A DNA stretch of 49,207 nucleotides from Neiella marina (lineage in GTDB: Bacteria; Pseudomonadota; Gammaproteobacteria; Enterobacterales; Neiellaceae), in assembly GCF_002165625.1 (NCBI RefSeq), contig NZ_NGNS01000029.1, positions 1-49,207 of the forward strand, in the 5' to 3' direction. This document shows, one piece after another, positions 18,962-29,478 of this stretch. Position numbers and translations under genes: made by a program. The stretch's first letter is position 1. Each line of letters begins with the position of its first letter. The notes under the pieces were generated by a model. It made no database searches. It worked only from the letters and a program-made list of their open reading frames with translations, and was not told where the DNA came from.

Positions 18962-19890
18962 GGCGACGGTAATTCCAGTAAGAAGTCATAGAGTTGGCCG
19001 TCTCGTTCAACAGTCAAAGAGAGGTCGGTCATGGTCTTCAACTCTTCCATCACTTGGGCAGTCTGAGTGATGTCAGTAAGGTCATAACCATTGAGAGCTA
19101 CGGCGAGGTCGTTGGCTTTTAAACCAACGGCTTGAAATAATTCACGGTCAATACCGGGGTTAATACGAAAACCCTTGAGCTCGGTACCATCACGCACAGG
19201 GGTAATTTTGACGTAGTCAGTCAGCTTGGCCAGTTTGTCGGCATTACTGGCCGACGGTGAGTGCATGGTTTCCAGCGCTTGCTGCAATTTGGGGCTGCGC
19301 GGTGCGGTGACCGCCTTGCGGGCAGTGGTTGGTTTGGCGGATGTTTTGGCAACAGGCTTGTTGCGTTCAAAGTTTGCTCTGGCGTATGCATCATCAAGTT
19401 GCAGCGTTTCCATCGCGCCGGCGTTACTGATAATCACGCGGTCAGGATAAATCTCTTTGATCACTGCTCGGGTGCCATCAATGCGGTCATCAACGCCGTA
19501 GGTGGCTTGTTTGCCTTTCGACTCAATAATGGCCGAACCTTTCTTTTGATCAGAACTCGCTACCACACCTGTGAGTTTGACCTGTAGTTTAGTTTTCGGC
19601 GCTTCGGTTGGTTTGTTATCAACCACAGGAGCTGCGGCGGCATCACCGAATAACTTCATTTCTTGCAGTACACCAACGTCGCGCTGTTTGCGCTCTTGCT
19701 GCTCTGCTTTGGGGGGTTGCCATTGACCTTTAGAATGAGAGCTGGGTAACAAGCGTTGGGTTAACGTCGCCAACAAATAAGCCACAACTAGACTCAACAC
19801 GACCAGTGCGGCCAGTCGAATTTTGTCGACAGGCAATTTGCCGCTCGACAAGGCTGCAATCCAGCGTTTGGCTACTACTTCCAAATTCAT
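18958..19890 (-). CDS. gspC: Type II secretion protein GspC
   Basis: First gene of the operon, 310 residues: a cytoplasmic N-terminus, one membrane helix (about 26-46), the periplasmic HR domain that contacts GspD N0, and a C-terminal PDZ domain (about 215-305). ATG 19890 is chosen with AGAAGAG upstream; an upstream in-frame start would add 33 residues unlike GspC. It diverges from hslR across a region with a symmetric site (20006-20027). Confidence 0.93.
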   Translation of the reverse strand: MNLEVVAKRWIAALSSGKLPVDKIRLAALVVLSLVVAYLLATLTQRLLPSSHSKGQWQPPKAEQQERKQRDVGVLQEMKLFGDAAAAPVVDNKPTEAPKTKLQVKLTGVVASSDQKKGSAIIESKGKQATYGVDDRIDGTRAVIKEIYPDRVIISNAGAMETLQLDDAYARANFERNKPVAKTSAKPTTARKAVTAPRSPKLQQALETMHSPSASNADKLAKLTDYVKITPVRDGTELKGFRINPGIDRELFQAVGLKANDLAVALNGYDLTDITQTAQVMEELKTMTDLSLTVERDGQLYDFLLELPSP

Positions 19891-19997
19891 TGCTACTCTT
19901 CTATGTCTTTTCCGATATTCAGTGCATCGCCAACCTTGGCAAATCTGAGCCATGTTAAACGAGGCAAAGGCTCGGCGACAAGGGAACAAGCCAGTGT

Positions 19998-20027
19998 TTG
20001 TGCTTAGTTATCGCAAATCTGATAACT
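19998..20027 (+). promoter_or_regulatory. Candidate hslR promoter with embedded inverted repeat
   Basis: TTGTGC (19998-20003), a 16-base spacer and TGATAA (20020-20025) form a possible promoter 48 bases before hslR. AGTTATC (20006-20012) and GATAACT (20021-20027) are perfect inverted arms spaced by eight bases, which could be an operator acting on hslR, gspC or both. Confidence 0.4.
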
Positions 20028-20073
20028 TTCTGGCGTTACATCACTTATTTCACCATTAGAGAAATCGAATTTG

Positions 20074-20472
20074 ATGTCTTCAGATACCAATATCCGTCTC
20101 GACAAATGGCTCTGGGCGGCGCGCTTTTATAAAACTCGTTCCATTGCCCAACAAATGGTTCAAGGCGGTAAAGTCCGTTATAACGGCCAACGCAGTAAGC
20201 CCAGTCGCACCGTCGAGCTCGGCGCAACAGTGCGCCTAACCCAAGGCTACGTTGAGAAAACAGTGGTTATCACCGGGCTTAGCGATATCCGTCGCAGTGC
20301 CACCGAAGCCCAGCAGCTATACCGAGAAACGGCAGAAAGCGAACAGCAACGCGAAAAGCTGGTCCAACAACGGCAACTCGCCAACGCCAGTAAAGCTGCG
20401 CCGCCAACTAAACCGGACAAAAAGCGACGTCGCGAATTGCTGCAACTGAAAAATCGCCAAGGCGACTTTTGA
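20074..20472 (+). CDS. hslR: Heat-shock ribosome-associated protein Hsp15
   Basis: A 132-residue S4-domain RNA-binding protein (RLDKWLWAARFYKTRSIA, about 8-25) with a very basic C-terminal tail. Hsp15 binds 50S subunits carrying stalled nascent chains and helps recycle them. ATG 20074 is preferred over the adjacent TTG 20071. No clear sigma-32 promoter was seen. hslO follows in the same direction, as in E. coli. Confidence 0.93.
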   Translation: MSSDTNIRLDKWLWAARFYKTRSIAQQMVQGGKVRYNGQRSKPSRTVELGATVRLTQGYVEKTVVITGLSDIRRSATEAQQLYRETAESEQQREKLVQQRQLANASKAAPPTKPDKKRRRELLQLKNRQGDF

Positions 20473-20721
20473 GCTTTAGCTGATCCCGTCGCAGCCAACT
20501 CTGAGCCGCGCAGTTTAACGAACTTGTCATGACAATATGATGACTGCGCCAATTGGATCGCTATAATGCCGACCGTTTGCGACTAGCTGTCGCCCCCTCA
20601 ACGAACACTAATGATAATAATTTTTTATCAAAAACTTTTTTTCACCCATGCCGTGTTGCGCAACTTTTAGATACACTCAAGTTTTGCGATGACACAAATG
20701 GCTAAATAAGGATTTGCTCAC
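20473..20721 (+). other. Intergenic region between hslR and hslO
   Basis: A 249-base gap without a gene. The second half is A/T-rich (about 20611-20650, with T- and A-runs). I find no convincing hairpin terminator or promoter by eye. The length suggests hslO may have its own promoter. Confidence 0.5.
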
Positions 20722-21591
20722 GTGATTCAAACCAATGCTGATCAACTGCATCGATACCTTTTTGAACAGCGCAATTGCCGCGGCGAACTAGTGCAACTGC
20801 ATAGCACTTACGCCCGAATCATTGAAGGCCATAACTACCCACCAGTGATCGCCGAACTACTTGGTGAGGCTCTGTCTGCGACCTGCCTACTCACTGCTAC
20901 TATCAAATTTGAAGGTGAGATCACCTTGCAGATTCAAGGCTCTGGACCACTCTCCTTGCTGGTCATTAATGGCCGCAATGATCAGACTATGCGTGGTATC
21001 GCCCGTGTCCAAAGCCATGTTGGCAACGACATGACATTCAAGCAACTCATTGGCCAAGGTCAAATGGTGATCACCATTGCGCCAGATAAAGGCGAGCGCT
21101 ATCAAGGCATCGTTGAGTTGAGTGAAGAAACATTTAGCGGCTGCCTCGAACAGTACTTCTTCCGTTCCGAGCAACTTGCCACCAGCCTAAATCTATTTGC
21201 CGATGTTGAGTCACAGCAATGCGGTGGCATCTTAATTCAAGCACTACCAAAGCAAGATAACGACGACGAAGACTTCAGCCATTTACAAGTTTTGGCTAGC
21301 ACCTTGAAAGGCGAAGAGCTCTATCAATTGCCAGCCGAACAAGTGCTCCATCGCTTATTCCATGAAGAAAAAGTCACCCTGTATCAACCGCAAGATGTGG
21401 TGTTTCACTGCAGTTGTTCACGCGAGCGGAGTAAGAGTGCTTTGTTAAGCATGGGAAAAGATGAGCTTTCACAAATATTTAGCGAACAAGAACAAGTGGA
21501 TATTCATTGTCAGTACTGCAATACCCACCATGTTTTTAGTGCCGAAGATTTCGATGAATTATTTGGTCTGACCAACAAAAAAATTCATTAG
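20722..21591 (+). CDS. hslO: Redox-regulated chaperone Hsp33
   Basis: A 289-residue holdase activated by oxidative unfolding. The four zinc-binding switch cysteines are present: C230 and C232 (CSC), C263 and C266 (CQYC). The N-terminal domain matches E. coli HslO from DQLHRYLFE onward. Start GTG 20722 with AAGGAT upstream; no ATG lies nearby. A short stem (21597-21619) follows the stop without a proper T-run after it. Confidence 0.95.
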   Translation: MIQTNADQLHRYLFEQRNCRGELVQLHSTYARIIEGHNYPPVIAELLGEALSATCLLTATIKFEGEITLQIQGSGPLSLLVINGRNDQTMRGIARVQSHVGNDMTFKQLIGQGQMVITIAPDKGERYQGIVELSEETFSGCLEQYFFRSEQLATSLNLFADVESQQCGGILIQALPKQDNDDEDFSHLQVLASTLKGEELYQLPAEQVLHRLFHEEKVTLYQPQDVVFHCSCSRERSKSALLSMGKDELSQIFSEQEQVDIHCQYCNTHHVFSAEDFDELFGLTNKKIH

Positions 21592-21769
21592 TTTTTTTAG
21601 GGGTCGAATTTGCCCCTAAATTTGTGACGTTGATCGGCTAGCACAGTTGATAACGTCTCATTTTTTGATCTGGCAACAGGAATGCCAGAGTGCCGAGCGA
21701 CAACAATGTCTAACCAGAAAGATAAAAAACAATACCTATATACCTACACCTTAAAACTAGGAGAACGAC

Positions 21770-23392
21770 ATGACTGTGGACGCTCCAATCCAAACACTCG
21801 ATCTTACTCGCTACGGCATCGAAGATACCGTTGAGATCATCCGCAATCCGTCATACGATCAGCTTTTCGAAGCTGAAACCGATCCATCACTCGAAGGCTT
21901 TGAAAGAGGCAGAGTGACCGCGAACGGTACCGTTGCAGTCGACACTGGCATTTTCACTGGCCGCTCACCGAAAGATAAGTGGATCGTCTGTGATGACACC
22001 ACTCGTGAAAACATGTGGTGGACCTCTGAAAAAGCTAAAAATGATAACAAGCCAATTACCCAAGAAGTCTGGAACGACCTCAAGGCGTTGGTAACAAAAC
22101 AACTCTCCGGCAAAAAACTTTACGTAGTAGACACTTTCTGTGGCACCAACCCAGATACTCGTCTGAAAGTTCGCTTCATTGTTGAAGTAGCATGGCAAGC
22201 CCACTTCGTGACCAACATGTTCTTGCGTCCTAGCGAAGCAGAACTGGAGGACTTCGAGCCAGATTTTGTGGTCATGAATGGCTCCAAAACGACCAATCCA
22301 AAATGGCGTGAACATGGTCTGAATTCTGAAAACTTCACTGTTTTCAACATGACTGAAAAAATGCAGGTCATCGGCGGCACCTGGTATGGTGGCGAAATGA
22401 AGAAAGGTATGTTCGCTATGATGAACTACTACCTGCCACTTCGCGGCATTGCTTCAATGCACGCATCAGCTAACGTCGGTAAAGACGGCGACACGGCTAT
22501 CTTCTTTGGCCTTTCCGGCACCGGTAAAACCACCTTATCCACTGATCCGAAACGCGCTTTGATCGGTGATGATGAGCATGGTTGGGATGACGAAGGCGTC
22601 TTCAACTACGAAGGTGGTTGCTACGCCAAAACCATTAATCTGAGCCGCGAAGCAGAGCCAGATATTTATGATGCAATCAAACGCGATGCACTGCTTGAAA
22701 ATGTTGTCGTACGCGACGATGGCACAGTTGATTTCGATGACACCTCAAAAACTGAGAATGGCCGGGTTTCCTATCCAATCCACCACATCGAAAACATCGT
22801 TAAGCCAATTTCCAAAGCAGGTCACGCCAACAAGGTGATCTTCCTGACGGCTGATGCATTTGGTGTTCTGCCTCCAGTATCTAAGCTGACTCCTGAGCAG
22901 TGTAAATATCACTTCTTGAGTGGCTTCACCGCGAAGTTAGCAGGTACTGAGCGCGGTATTACCGAGCCAACGCCAACCTTCTCGGCTTGCTTCGGCGCAG
23001 CGTTCTTGACCCTGCACCCAACCAAGTATGCTGAAGTTCTGGTTAAGCGAATGGAAGCAGCGGGCGCAGAAGCTTATCTAGTCAATACAGGCTGGAATGG
23101 CTCAGGCAAGCGTATTTCGATTCAAGATACCCGCGGTATCATTGATGCCATTCTTGATGATTCCATTGAGAAAGTTGAAACCAAGCAAGTGCCTATTTTT
23201 AACTTAGAAGTGCCAACTTCATTGCCAGGTGTTGATCCAGCCATTTTGGACCCACGTGACACCTACACTGATGTCGCTGATTGGCAAGCTAAGGCTGAAG
23301 ATTTAGCAAGCCGCTTTATCAAGAACTTTGACAAGTATACTGATAATGACGCAGGCGCTGCCTTGGTTGCCGCAGGACCACAATTGAAGTAG
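21770..23392 (+). CDS. pckA: Phosphoenolpyruvate carboxykinase (ATP)
   Basis: Converts oxaloacetate and ATP to PEP, CO2 and ADP, the first committed step of gluconeogenesis. The 540-residue protein has the kinase P-loop GLSGTGKTT (247-255), the substrate arginine in TGRSPKDK (R65), and the metal-site region around H231. AGGAGAACGAC gives a strong ribosome site before ATG 21770. Position between hslO and envZ/ompR is as in E. coli. Confidence 0.97.
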   Translation: MTVDAPIQTLDLTRYGIEDTVEIIRNPSYDQLFEAETDPSLEGFERGRVTANGTVAVDTGIFTGRSPKDKWIVCDDTTRENMWWTSEKAKNDNKPITQEVWNDLKALVTKQLSGKKLYVVDTFCGTNPDTRLKVRFIVEVAWQAHFVTNMFLRPSEAELEDFEPDFVVMNGSKTTNPKWREHGLNSENFTVFNMTEKMQVIGGTWYGGEMKKGMFAMMNYYLPLRGIASMHASANVGKDGDTAIFFGLSGTGKTTLSTDPKRALIGDDEHGWDDEGVFNYEGGCYAKTINLSREAEPDIYDAIKRDALLENVVVRDDGTVDFDDTSKTENGRVSYPIHHIENIVKPISKAGHANKVIFLTADAFGVLPPVSKLTPEQCKYHFLSGFTAKLAGTERGITEPTPTFSACFGAAFLTLHPTKYAEVLVKRMEAAGAEAYLVNTGWNGSGKRISIQDTRGIIDAILDDSIEKVETKQVPIFNLEVPTSLPGVDPAILDPRDTYTDVADWQAKAEDLASRFIKNFDKYTDNDAGAALVAAGPQLK

Positions 23393-23401
23393 TCCCAAAC
23401 A

Positions 23402-23439
23402 CCAATTAAAAAAACCCGCCTCGGCGGGTTTTTTATTGG
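23402..23439. terminator. Bidirectional terminator between pckA and envZ
   Basis: A GC-rich stem ACCCGCC/GGCGGGT with A-run before and T-run after, extended by CCAAT (23402-23406) and ATTGG (23435-23439). The symmetric A/T runs suit termination of both convergent transcripts. Confidence 0.9.
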
Positions 23440-23468
23440 CTTTTTTATGCCCTAGCGCGGACTAACGA

Positions 23469-24773
23469 CTAACTCAGAGGTAACTCAATTCGCGCCATCA
23501 AACCTTTACCATCCATATTGGACAAGGTGACATTGCCACCATGGGATAATACCACCCGACGAATAATCGCTAGTCCGAGGCCACTGCCCTCAGTTCCTCG
23601 CGCCTTATCTCCCTGAGTGAATGGTTCAAAGACATTCTGCAATTGATCGTCAGGAATGCCTGCACCGTGATCGCGAACCGTTAACCAAATGTTTTGACCG
23701 TTGACATCAACCCCGGTCTGCAAATCGACCGGAGGCTCGCCATGCCGCAGAGCGTTCTCGACCAAGTTGGCGACAACACGTTTAATGGTCACTCGACGGA
23801 GCGGTATTTCCGGAAGTGCTTCATCGGGGTGAAAGTGAATGGCAACGTCGCGAACTTCTTCGGCTTGCACCACTTCTGAAACAATGTCGTTGAGTTGATA
23901 AGGTTCTAATGATTCGTCTTTGTGATGGCGAATGTACTCAATAAATTGGTCAATGATGGCATTCATATCATCGATATCCTGAACGATACCATCGCGTAGC
24001 CAATCATCTTCATCAGCCATCATCTCACTGGCTAGACGAATACGCGTGAGTGGCGTGCGTAAATCGTGGGATATGCCGGCCATCAGTAAGTTTCGGTCAC
24101 TTTCGAGTCGTTTGATACCATTAGCCATGTGGTTGAACGCGCGTGTAACCTCGACCACGTCTTGGGTGCCAGATTCTTTGAGGGTCTCGGGCATATCACC
24201 ACGAGCCACTTTCAACGCGGCCAAGCGCAATGCTTTCAGCGGCCGATTGAGTTGCCGGGCAAATAGCCACCCCCCCAACACACTCAAACCACCGATAATC
24301 GCCAAATACATAGGCAACGGCGAGAAGTCACTTTCTTCCAGCTGCTTCATCGGCACTCGAAGCCAAAGCTCTGGCGCTTGCGGCGCTTTAACCCAAACGA
24401 TGTAGTTGGCACCCTGCTCAATGCGGATCTCGGCGTTACCACCAAGCTCGTCGCTCATCTGCTCCGATAGCAACGCGTAAGGCGTGGCATTATCCAGCCC
24501 AGATACCATCGCGACCGGTTCAATGTAGATTTCGATCCCAGTACTCGATAGCATTCGTGACTTGAGTGCTGGCTCCAACATCTTATGGCCGGGGTTGTGG
24601 TCATCAAGCACTAACCGGACCTGATTCGCTAGCAGGTGAACAATTTGCTCATAAGACGGCTTAATCACATATAGCGCGACCATGAAGTAAGACACCATTT
24701 GGGTCAACAATAGCAAACTGCCGATCAATAAAACGGTTTGCCCAAAGGCGCTACGGGGCCAAAAACGGATCAT
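23469..24773 (-). CDS. envZ: Osmosensor histidine kinase EnvZ
   Basis: A 434-residue inner-membrane sensor kinase paired with OmpR. It has membrane helices near 13-35 and 153-173, a periplasmic domain between them, a HAMP linker (about 174-226), the phosphorylated His236 in [15 protein letters not shown], and an ATPase domain with N, G1 and G2 boxes. It starts 13 bases after ompR, in one operon. The signal sensed and target genes in this organism are not shown. Confidence 0.93.
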   Translation of the reverse strand: MIRFWPRSAFGQTVLLIGSLLLLTQMVSYFMVALYVIKPSYEQIVHLLANQVRLVLDDHNPGHKMLEPALKSRMLSSTGIEIYIEPVAMVSGLDNATPYALLSEQMSDELGGNAEIRIEQGANYIVWVKAPQAPELWLRVPMKQLEESDFSPLPMYLAIIGGLSVLGGWLFARQLNRPLKALRLAALKVARGDMPETLKESGTQDVVEVTRAFNHMANGIKRLESDRNLLMAGISHDLRTPLTRIRLASEMMADEDDWLRDGIVQDIDDMNAIIDQFIEYIRHHKDESLEPYQLNDIVSEVVQAEEVRDVAIHFHPDEALPEIPLRRVTIKRVVANLVENALRHGEPPVDLQTGVDVNGQNIWLTVRDHGAGIPDDQLQNVFEPFTQGDKARGTEGSGLGLAIIRRVVLSHGGNVTLSNMDGKGLMARIELPLS

Positions 24774-24786
24774 CGATGACTAGCCA

Positions 24787-25509
24787 TTAGACACTAGTGC
24801 CATCGGGCACAAAGACATAGCCCAATCCCCAAACCGTTTGCAAATAGCGCGGATTGGACGGGTCTTGCTCTAACATTCGACGCAACCGCGATACCTGCAC
24901 ATCAATCGACCGCTCCAGTGCTGAGTAATCACGACCACGAGCCAAATTCATCAGCTTGTCGCGCGACAGCGGCTCGCGAGGATGGGTTACCAAAGCCTTA
25001 AGCACAGCAAACTCGCCACTGGTCAGGGTTAATGCCTCGCCATTCTGCGACATTTCGCGTGTTGCCAAGTTAAGCCTGAATTCACCGAACTCAACAATGG
25101 TTTCCTCGTGGGAAGGCGCACCTGGCACCTCTTGGGTTTTACGCCGCAACACCGCTCGAATACGGGCAAGCAACTCGCGTGGGTTAAATGGTTTGGCCAA
25201 GTAGTCGTCAGCGCCTAACTCCAAACCGATAATGCGGTCGACTTCGTCACCTTTGGCGGTCAGCATAATAATTGGTAGTTCATTTTCCTGTTGACGCATG
25301 CGGCGGCAAATCGATAAGCCGTCTTCGCCAGGCAGCATCAAATCGAGCACCATCAAATGGAAGTTCTCTCGCTCCAGTAAGCGATCCATCTGCTCTGCAT
25401 TAGGTGCAACGCGAACCTGATAACCTTGTTCAACCAAATAGCGCTCTAACAGTGCTCGCAAGCGCATGTCATCATCGACGACCAGAATTTTGGTGCTTTC
25501 CTGATTCAT
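24787..25509 (-). CDS. ompR: OmpR-family response regulator OmpR
   Basis: A 240-residue regulator with receiver domain (phosphoacceptor D56 in VLDLMLPGEDG, acidic pocket VDDD at 11-14, conserved K in AKPFNPREL) and a C-terminal winged-helix DNA-binding domain. AGGAGACTGGCA precedes the ATG. Divergent from greB. OmpR rather than a paralogue is supported by the pckA-envZ-ompR-greB order. Confidence 0.94.
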   Translation of the reverse strand: MNQESTKILVVDDDMRLRALLERYLVEQGYQVRVAPNAEQMDRLLERENFHLMVLDLMLPGEDGLSICRRMRQQENELPIIMLTAKGDEVDRIIGLELGADDYLAKPFNPRELLARIRAVLRRKTQEVPGAPSHEETIVEFGEFRLNLATREMSQNGEALTLTSGEFAVLKALVTHPREPLSRDKLMNLARGRDYSALERSIDVQVSRLRRMLEQDPSNPRYLQTVWGLGYVFVPDGTSV

Positions 25510-25520
25510 TGCCAGTCTCC

Positions 25521-25701
25521 TTTTTTGACCACTATAGTGCCCTCAACGCAAATGAAGCAAAGCATTGAATGCAAATGAGATCAGCCTTTTGTTACAAATT
25601 ATGTGAGCGACAACGCGGAGGCCAACCTTGGGTTTCTGCCAATCGCCCGCATATCTGTCACAACAATCACTGATGTACTCCAACAGAGTTAACCGACCTG
25701 C
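25521..25701. other. Divergent ompR/greB intergenic region
   Basis: On the minus strand a TATAGT -10, within the 10-base palindrome CACTATAGTG (25530-25539), has TTGCTT about 18 bases upstream and is a plausible ompR promoter. No clear greB promoter was recognised. Confidence 0.3.
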
Positions 25702-26202
25702 ATGAAAACCAACCTGATCACCCGCGAAGGCTGGCATCGGCTTGATGACGAGCTGAAGTATCTATGGAAGGAAGAACGACCACGCGTGACTCAAGCGGTA
25801 TCGGAAGCTGCGGCTTTAGGCGACAGAAGTGAAAATGCCGAGTACATATACGGCAAGAAACGTCTAAGAGAAATTGATCGGCGTTTACGCTTTTTGATGA
25901 AACGCCTCGAAGTGTTAGAAATTGTCGATTACTCACCGCAACAAGATGGCAAAGTGTTTTTCGGTGCTTATGTTGAAGTCGAAAACGACGATGGCGAAAT
26001 GGCCCATTATCGCATCGTTGGCACCGATGAAATCGACGTCAAGAAAAAGCACATTACCATCAATTCACCGATGGCTCGGGCCCTCATCGGCAAGCAAATT
26101 GACGATGAAGTTCAAGTCCGCACGCCAGAGGGCGTGAAAGTCTGGTACATCAATCAAATTCAGTACACGCCATTTGACACACCGTCCGGCGACTCAACGT
26201 AA
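25702..26202 (+). CDS. greB: Transcript cleavage factor GreB
   Basis: A 166-residue factor that rescues backtracked RNA polymerase. The N-terminal coiled coil bears the catalytic acidic tip D41 and E44 in GDRSENAEY, and the C-terminal FKBP-like domain follows. The basic stretch KKRLREIDRRLRFLMKRLE is the GreB type rather than GreA. It precedes tex by nine bases in the same direction. Confidence 0.95.
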   Translation: MKTNLITREGWHRLDDELKYLWKEERPRVTQAVSEAAALGDRSENAEYIYGKKRLREIDRRLRFLMKRLEVLEIVDYSPQQDGKVFFGAYVEVENDDGEMAHYRIVGTDEIDVKKKHITINSPMARALIGKQIDDEVQVRTPEGVKVWYINQIQYTPFDTPSGDST

Positions 26203-26211
26203 AGACTACCC

Positions 26212-28512
26212 ATGCAAAACATATCTAACCAAATCGCCGCTGAGCTAAATGCCTCTTCAGCCCAAGTCAATGCCGCCGTCTCATTGCTTGATGAGGGAGC
26301 TACGGTTCCTTTCATCGCTCGTTATCGTAAAGAGGCCACCGGCGGCCTCGACGATAGCCAACTGCGCTTGCTCGAGCAACGCCTAGGCTATCTGCGTGAG
26401 TTGAACGAGCGCCGTGACACGATCCTCAAGTCGATTGACCAACAAGGCAAACTTACACCAGAGCTCCAACAAGCCATTGAAGGAGCTGACAGCAAATCGA
26501 CCCTGGAAGATTTGTATTTGCCTTACAAACCAAAGCGTCGTACCAAGGGACAAATTGCCATCGAAGCAGGGCTTGAACCATTGGCAGACGAACTGCTCTC
26601 GGCCCACAGCGGTGAACCGGAGCAAATGGCACAGGCCTATATCAACGAACAACAAGGCATTGCCGATAGCAAAGCAGCCCTCGACGGAGCACGTTACATC
26701 CTCATGGAACGACTGGCAGAAGATGCTCAGCTAGTTGGTCAATCTCGGAATCATCTGCAACGTCACGGTCAGTTAAGTGCCACAGTCATGGTGGGACAGG
26801 AGCAAAACGGCCAGAAATTCAGTGACTACTTCGATCACAATGAACAACTGATCAAGGTTCCTTCGCACCGTGCTCTGGCGATGCTACGCGGCCGCAACGA
26901 CGGGATTCTTCAGCTAAAAATCACCCTGCCAGATGATGTCGAGCCCGGAGAGCAACTGGTAGCCTCTCACCTCAAACTGTCCGCTGACAACTCTGCACTC
27001 AATCGCTGGCGCCAACAATTGGCGCAATGGACATGGCGCATTAAGTTGTTGTTGCAACTCGAAAATGAACTTTTGGGGCAACTCCGAGAACAAGCGGAAC
27101 AAGAAGCAATTCAAGTTTTCGCCCGCAACCTCAATGACTTGCTAATGGCCGCACCAGCCGGGCACAAAGCGACCATGGGATTAGATCCAGGATTACGTAC
27201 AGGCGTTAAAGTTGCCGTTGTCGATGGCACAGGTAAATTGCTCGATACCGCCACCATCTACCCCCATGTGCCACAGAAACAATGGCAACAATCACTCGCA
27301 ACGTTAGCCGCGCTGGTAAAGAAGCATGCGGTTGAACTCATTGCCATTGGTAACGGCACAGCATCGCGCGAAACCGACAAGCTGGCAGCCGAATTAGTGA
27401 AAGCCTTGGCACTACCCAATCTACAGAAAATCATGGTCAGCGAGGCTGGCGCTTCTGTTTATTCAGCATCAGAGCTAGCAGCGCAAGAATTTCCGGATCT
27501 AGATGTCTCTCTGCGTGGTGCGGTATCGATCGCTCGACGACTGCAAGACCCGCTAGCTGAGCTGGTGAAGATCGATCCAAAGAGCATTGGCGTTGGTCAG
27601 TACCAACATGATGTCAATCAAACGCAACTGGGCACTAGCCTAACTAACGTGGTGGAGGACTGTGTGAATGCTGTGGGTGTTGATGTCAACACGGCTTCAG
27701 CGCCACTGTTAACTCGTGTCGCTGGCCTCAATCGTGTGCTGGCACAGAACATCGTTGATTATCGTGACACCAATGGCGCTTTTGGTGAACGCAAACAATT
27801 GCTTAAAGTCGCTCGTTTGGGCGCTAAAACCTACGAGCAGTGTGCCGGATTCTTAAAAATCAGCAATGGTAAAAACCCACTCGATGCCTCTTCGGTTCAC
27901 CCAGAAGCCTACCCATTGGTGAAGCGAATCCTCGCTCACAATAGCTGGCAGTTAAGTGACATCATGGGTCAATCCGGCGCGCTAAAAAAACTCAATATCA
28001 ACGACTACACGGATGATCAGTTCGGCGTACCAACAGTAACCGATATCTTTGCGGAGCTAGAAAAGCCGGGGCGCGATCCAAGACCAGAATTCACTACGGC
28101 TAGTTTTAAAGACGGCGTTGAAACCCTAGCCGATCTCAAGCCCAACATGATACTTGAAGGCGTTGTCACCAATGTCACTAACTTTGGCGCCTTTGTTGAT
28201 ATCGGTGTTCATCAGGATGGACTAGTGCACATCTCTGCACTGGCGGATCGCTATGTCAGTAATCCTGCAGACGTCGTCAAAGCCGGCCAAGTAGTCAAAG
28301 TGAAAGTGATGGAAGTGGATATTGCACGCAAACGCATTGGCTTGACCATGAGGATGGGCGATGTGGCTGATAGTCCGTCGAAAACAGCCAGTGAATCGCG
28401 TTCGCAACCGCAACGACGAGCCAATCGCAACGAACGAGGGCGCCAGCAAGGCCAAGCACAACCGGCCAATAACGCATTCGCCGAGGCATTCGCTAAGGCA
28501 AAGCGCAACTAA
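26212..28512 (+). CDS. tex: Tex family RNA-binding transcription accessory protein
   Basis: A 766-residue Tex/YhgF protein: N-terminal helical domain, YqgF/RNase H-like domain (beginning near [19 protein letters not shown], about 322-340), helix-hairpin-helix region ([15 protein letters not shown], about 495), and a C-terminal S1 domain (about 646-715, [21 protein letters not shown]) with a basic tail. Its molecular role in transcription or RNA handling is still loosely defined. Gene order greB-tex matches E. coli. Confidence 0.95.
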   Translation: MQNISNQIAAELNASSAQVNAAVSLLDEGATVPFIARYRKEATGGLDDSQLRLLEQRLGYLRELNERRDTILKSIDQQGKLTPELQQAIEGADSKSTLEDLYLPYKPKRRTKGQIAIEAGLEPLADELLSAHSGEPEQMAQAYINEQQGIADSKAALDGARYILMERLAEDAQLVGQSRNHLQRHGQLSATVMVGQEQNGQKFSDYFDHNEQLIKVPSHRALAMLRGRNDGILQLKITLPDDVEPGEQLVASHLKLSADNSALNRWRQQLAQWTWRIKLLLQLENELLGQLREQAEQEAIQVFARNLNDLLMAAPAGHKATMGLDPGLRTGVKVAVVDGTGKLLDTATIYPHVPQKQWQQSLATLAALVKKHAVELIAIGNGTASRETDKLAAELVKALALPNLQKIMVSEAGASVYSASELAAQEFPDLDVSLRGAVSIARRLQDPLAELVKIDPKSIGVGQYQHDVNQTQLGTSLTNVVEDCVNAVGVDVNTASAPLLTRVAGLNRVLAQNIVDYRDTNGAFGERKQLLKVARLGAKTYEQCAGFLKISNGKNPLDASSVHPEAYPLVKRILAHNSWQLSDIMGQSGALKKLNINDYTDDQFGVPTVTDIFAELEKPGRDPRPEFTTASFKDGVETLADLKPNMILEGVVTNVTNFGAFVDIGVHQDGLVHISALADRYVSNPADVVKAGQVVKVKVMEVDIARKRIGLTMRMGDVADSPSKTASESRSQPQRRANRNERGRQQGQAQPANNAFAEAFAKAKRN

Positions 28513-28528
28513 TTTGGAGACAAAGGTG

Positions 28529-28554
28529 ATTGGCAGCGCTTAAACGCTGCCGAT
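28529..28554. terminator. Hairpin at convergent ends of tex and SprA-like gene
   Basis: A 10-base stem with one G-T pair (ATTGGCAGCG, loop CTTAAA, CGCTGCCGAT) overlaps the last codons of the minus-strand gene. No T-run follows, so termination by this stem alone is uncertain. Confidence 0.45.
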
Positions 28555-29472
28555 TAGCAGTCCAAACGAGCTTTCAGAACTCTGCCGATAGGCTTGGGCG
28601 ATAACCGAATTGCGTTGCACCATTTCGGCTATTGCTTCTTTGCTGTTTAACGGGCCGTCAAGCTCAGAGTCGTCATCTTCAAGCGTCTCTTGCTGTGATT
28701 GGCCGAGTTGTTGGCTGGCATCTGCCAAGCCCTCTTTGAAACTTCGTTTTTCGGCACGGTACGACTCACTCTCATCGCCCTCGCCAGCAGAAATTTGAGC
28801 CTGCGCTTCGATAATAATCTGAGCCGCTTCTTGGGCAACGCGGCGATCTTGCGCAGATGGCTCTGCTGGCGCTAGCGCAGCCGCTCGGACCTGACGCATC
28901 TTACGAATGGTAGCAACCGGATCGCCCGGCACTGGCGAGATATCAATCGAGACCTCACCGCTAACCGCATACATCTGGCCATCGGGCCCGCGCTGATAGT
29001 CGTAGCTAGGGGAACCGGCGTACTGACCACCGACGGCAGCATGAGCCTGCTCGTGAGCAATAACCTCGCGGTCCCTGGCTTCGAGCTGATCAACAACTTG
29101 CTGTTCTTGCGCCTGCTGCTCTTGCTCTCTGGCGTCTTGACGCTGCTGAGCTTGTTGCTCATCTGGATTTTGCTGATCGCCGCTTTGTTGCTGAGAAGAA
29201 TCATCAGCCGCTTCAATCGATTGATCAGTTTCGCTTTCAACAACGTCAGTACCATCGATGGAGCCTTCCGATGCGACTAAACGTTGACGGGGATCTTTGG
29301 TTTGCGGGCGCACTTGCTCTTGATCTTTGGCAATGCCCGGCTCTCGGGGAAAGCCTTCCATTTGCGAAGGCTGACGAATCACTTCTCGAACTTTATTGTC
29401 ATGCGCCAGCGCCTGAGTCTGCGGATTAACCGGACTCAGAGGTACATGCGCATAGTTCGAGACAATGTTCAT
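28540..29472 (-). CDS. SprA-related putative metalloprotease
   Basis: A 310-residue protein of the SprA-related / CJM1_0395-type family. Residues about 93-127 are strongly Gln/Glu-rich and low complexity. The family core follows, with a zinc-protease-like HEQAH (140-144) and E173 in SGEVSID as a possible third ligand. There is no signal peptide, so a cytoplasmic site is likely unless it is exported by a flagellar-type route. Proteolysis has not, to my knowledge, been shown for the family. It follows a small flagellar-like gene after six bases, in one operon. Confidence 0.75.
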   Translation of the reverse strand: MNIVSNYAHVPLSPVNPQTQALAHDNKVREVIRQPSQMEGFPREPGIAKDQEQVRPQTKDPRQRLVASEGSIDGTDVVESETDQSIEAADDSSQQQSGDQQNPDEQQAQQRQDAREQEQQAQEQQVVDQLEARDREVIAHEQAHAAVGGQYAGSPSYDYQRGPDGQMYAVSGEVSIDISPVPGDPVATIRKMRQVRAAALAPAEPSAQDRRVAQEAAQIIIEAQAQISAGEGDESESYRAEKRSFKEGLADASQQLGQSQQETLEDDDSELDGPLNSKEAIAEMVQRNSVIAQAYRQSSESSFGLLIGSV

Positions 29473-29478
29473 TAATGA

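Noticed and set aside
21597-21619. TTAGGGG/CCCCTAA stem after hslO, read as a terminator
   Set aside because: The T-run precedes the stem on the plus strand and none follows it, so it is not a standard terminator for hslO. I left it as an unexplained stem.
21622-21645. CRP-like half site TGTGACG upstream of pckA
   Set aside because: Only one half matches the TGTGA-N6-TCACA pattern; the other half is missing, so I do not claim a CRP site.
29041-29280. Plus-strand open frame with a leucine-rich, membrane-like translation
   Set aside because: It lies opposite the Gln/Glu-rich repeat of the SprA-like gene; CAG/GAG-type codons read backwards give Leu-rich sequence. It has no ribosome site and no family features.
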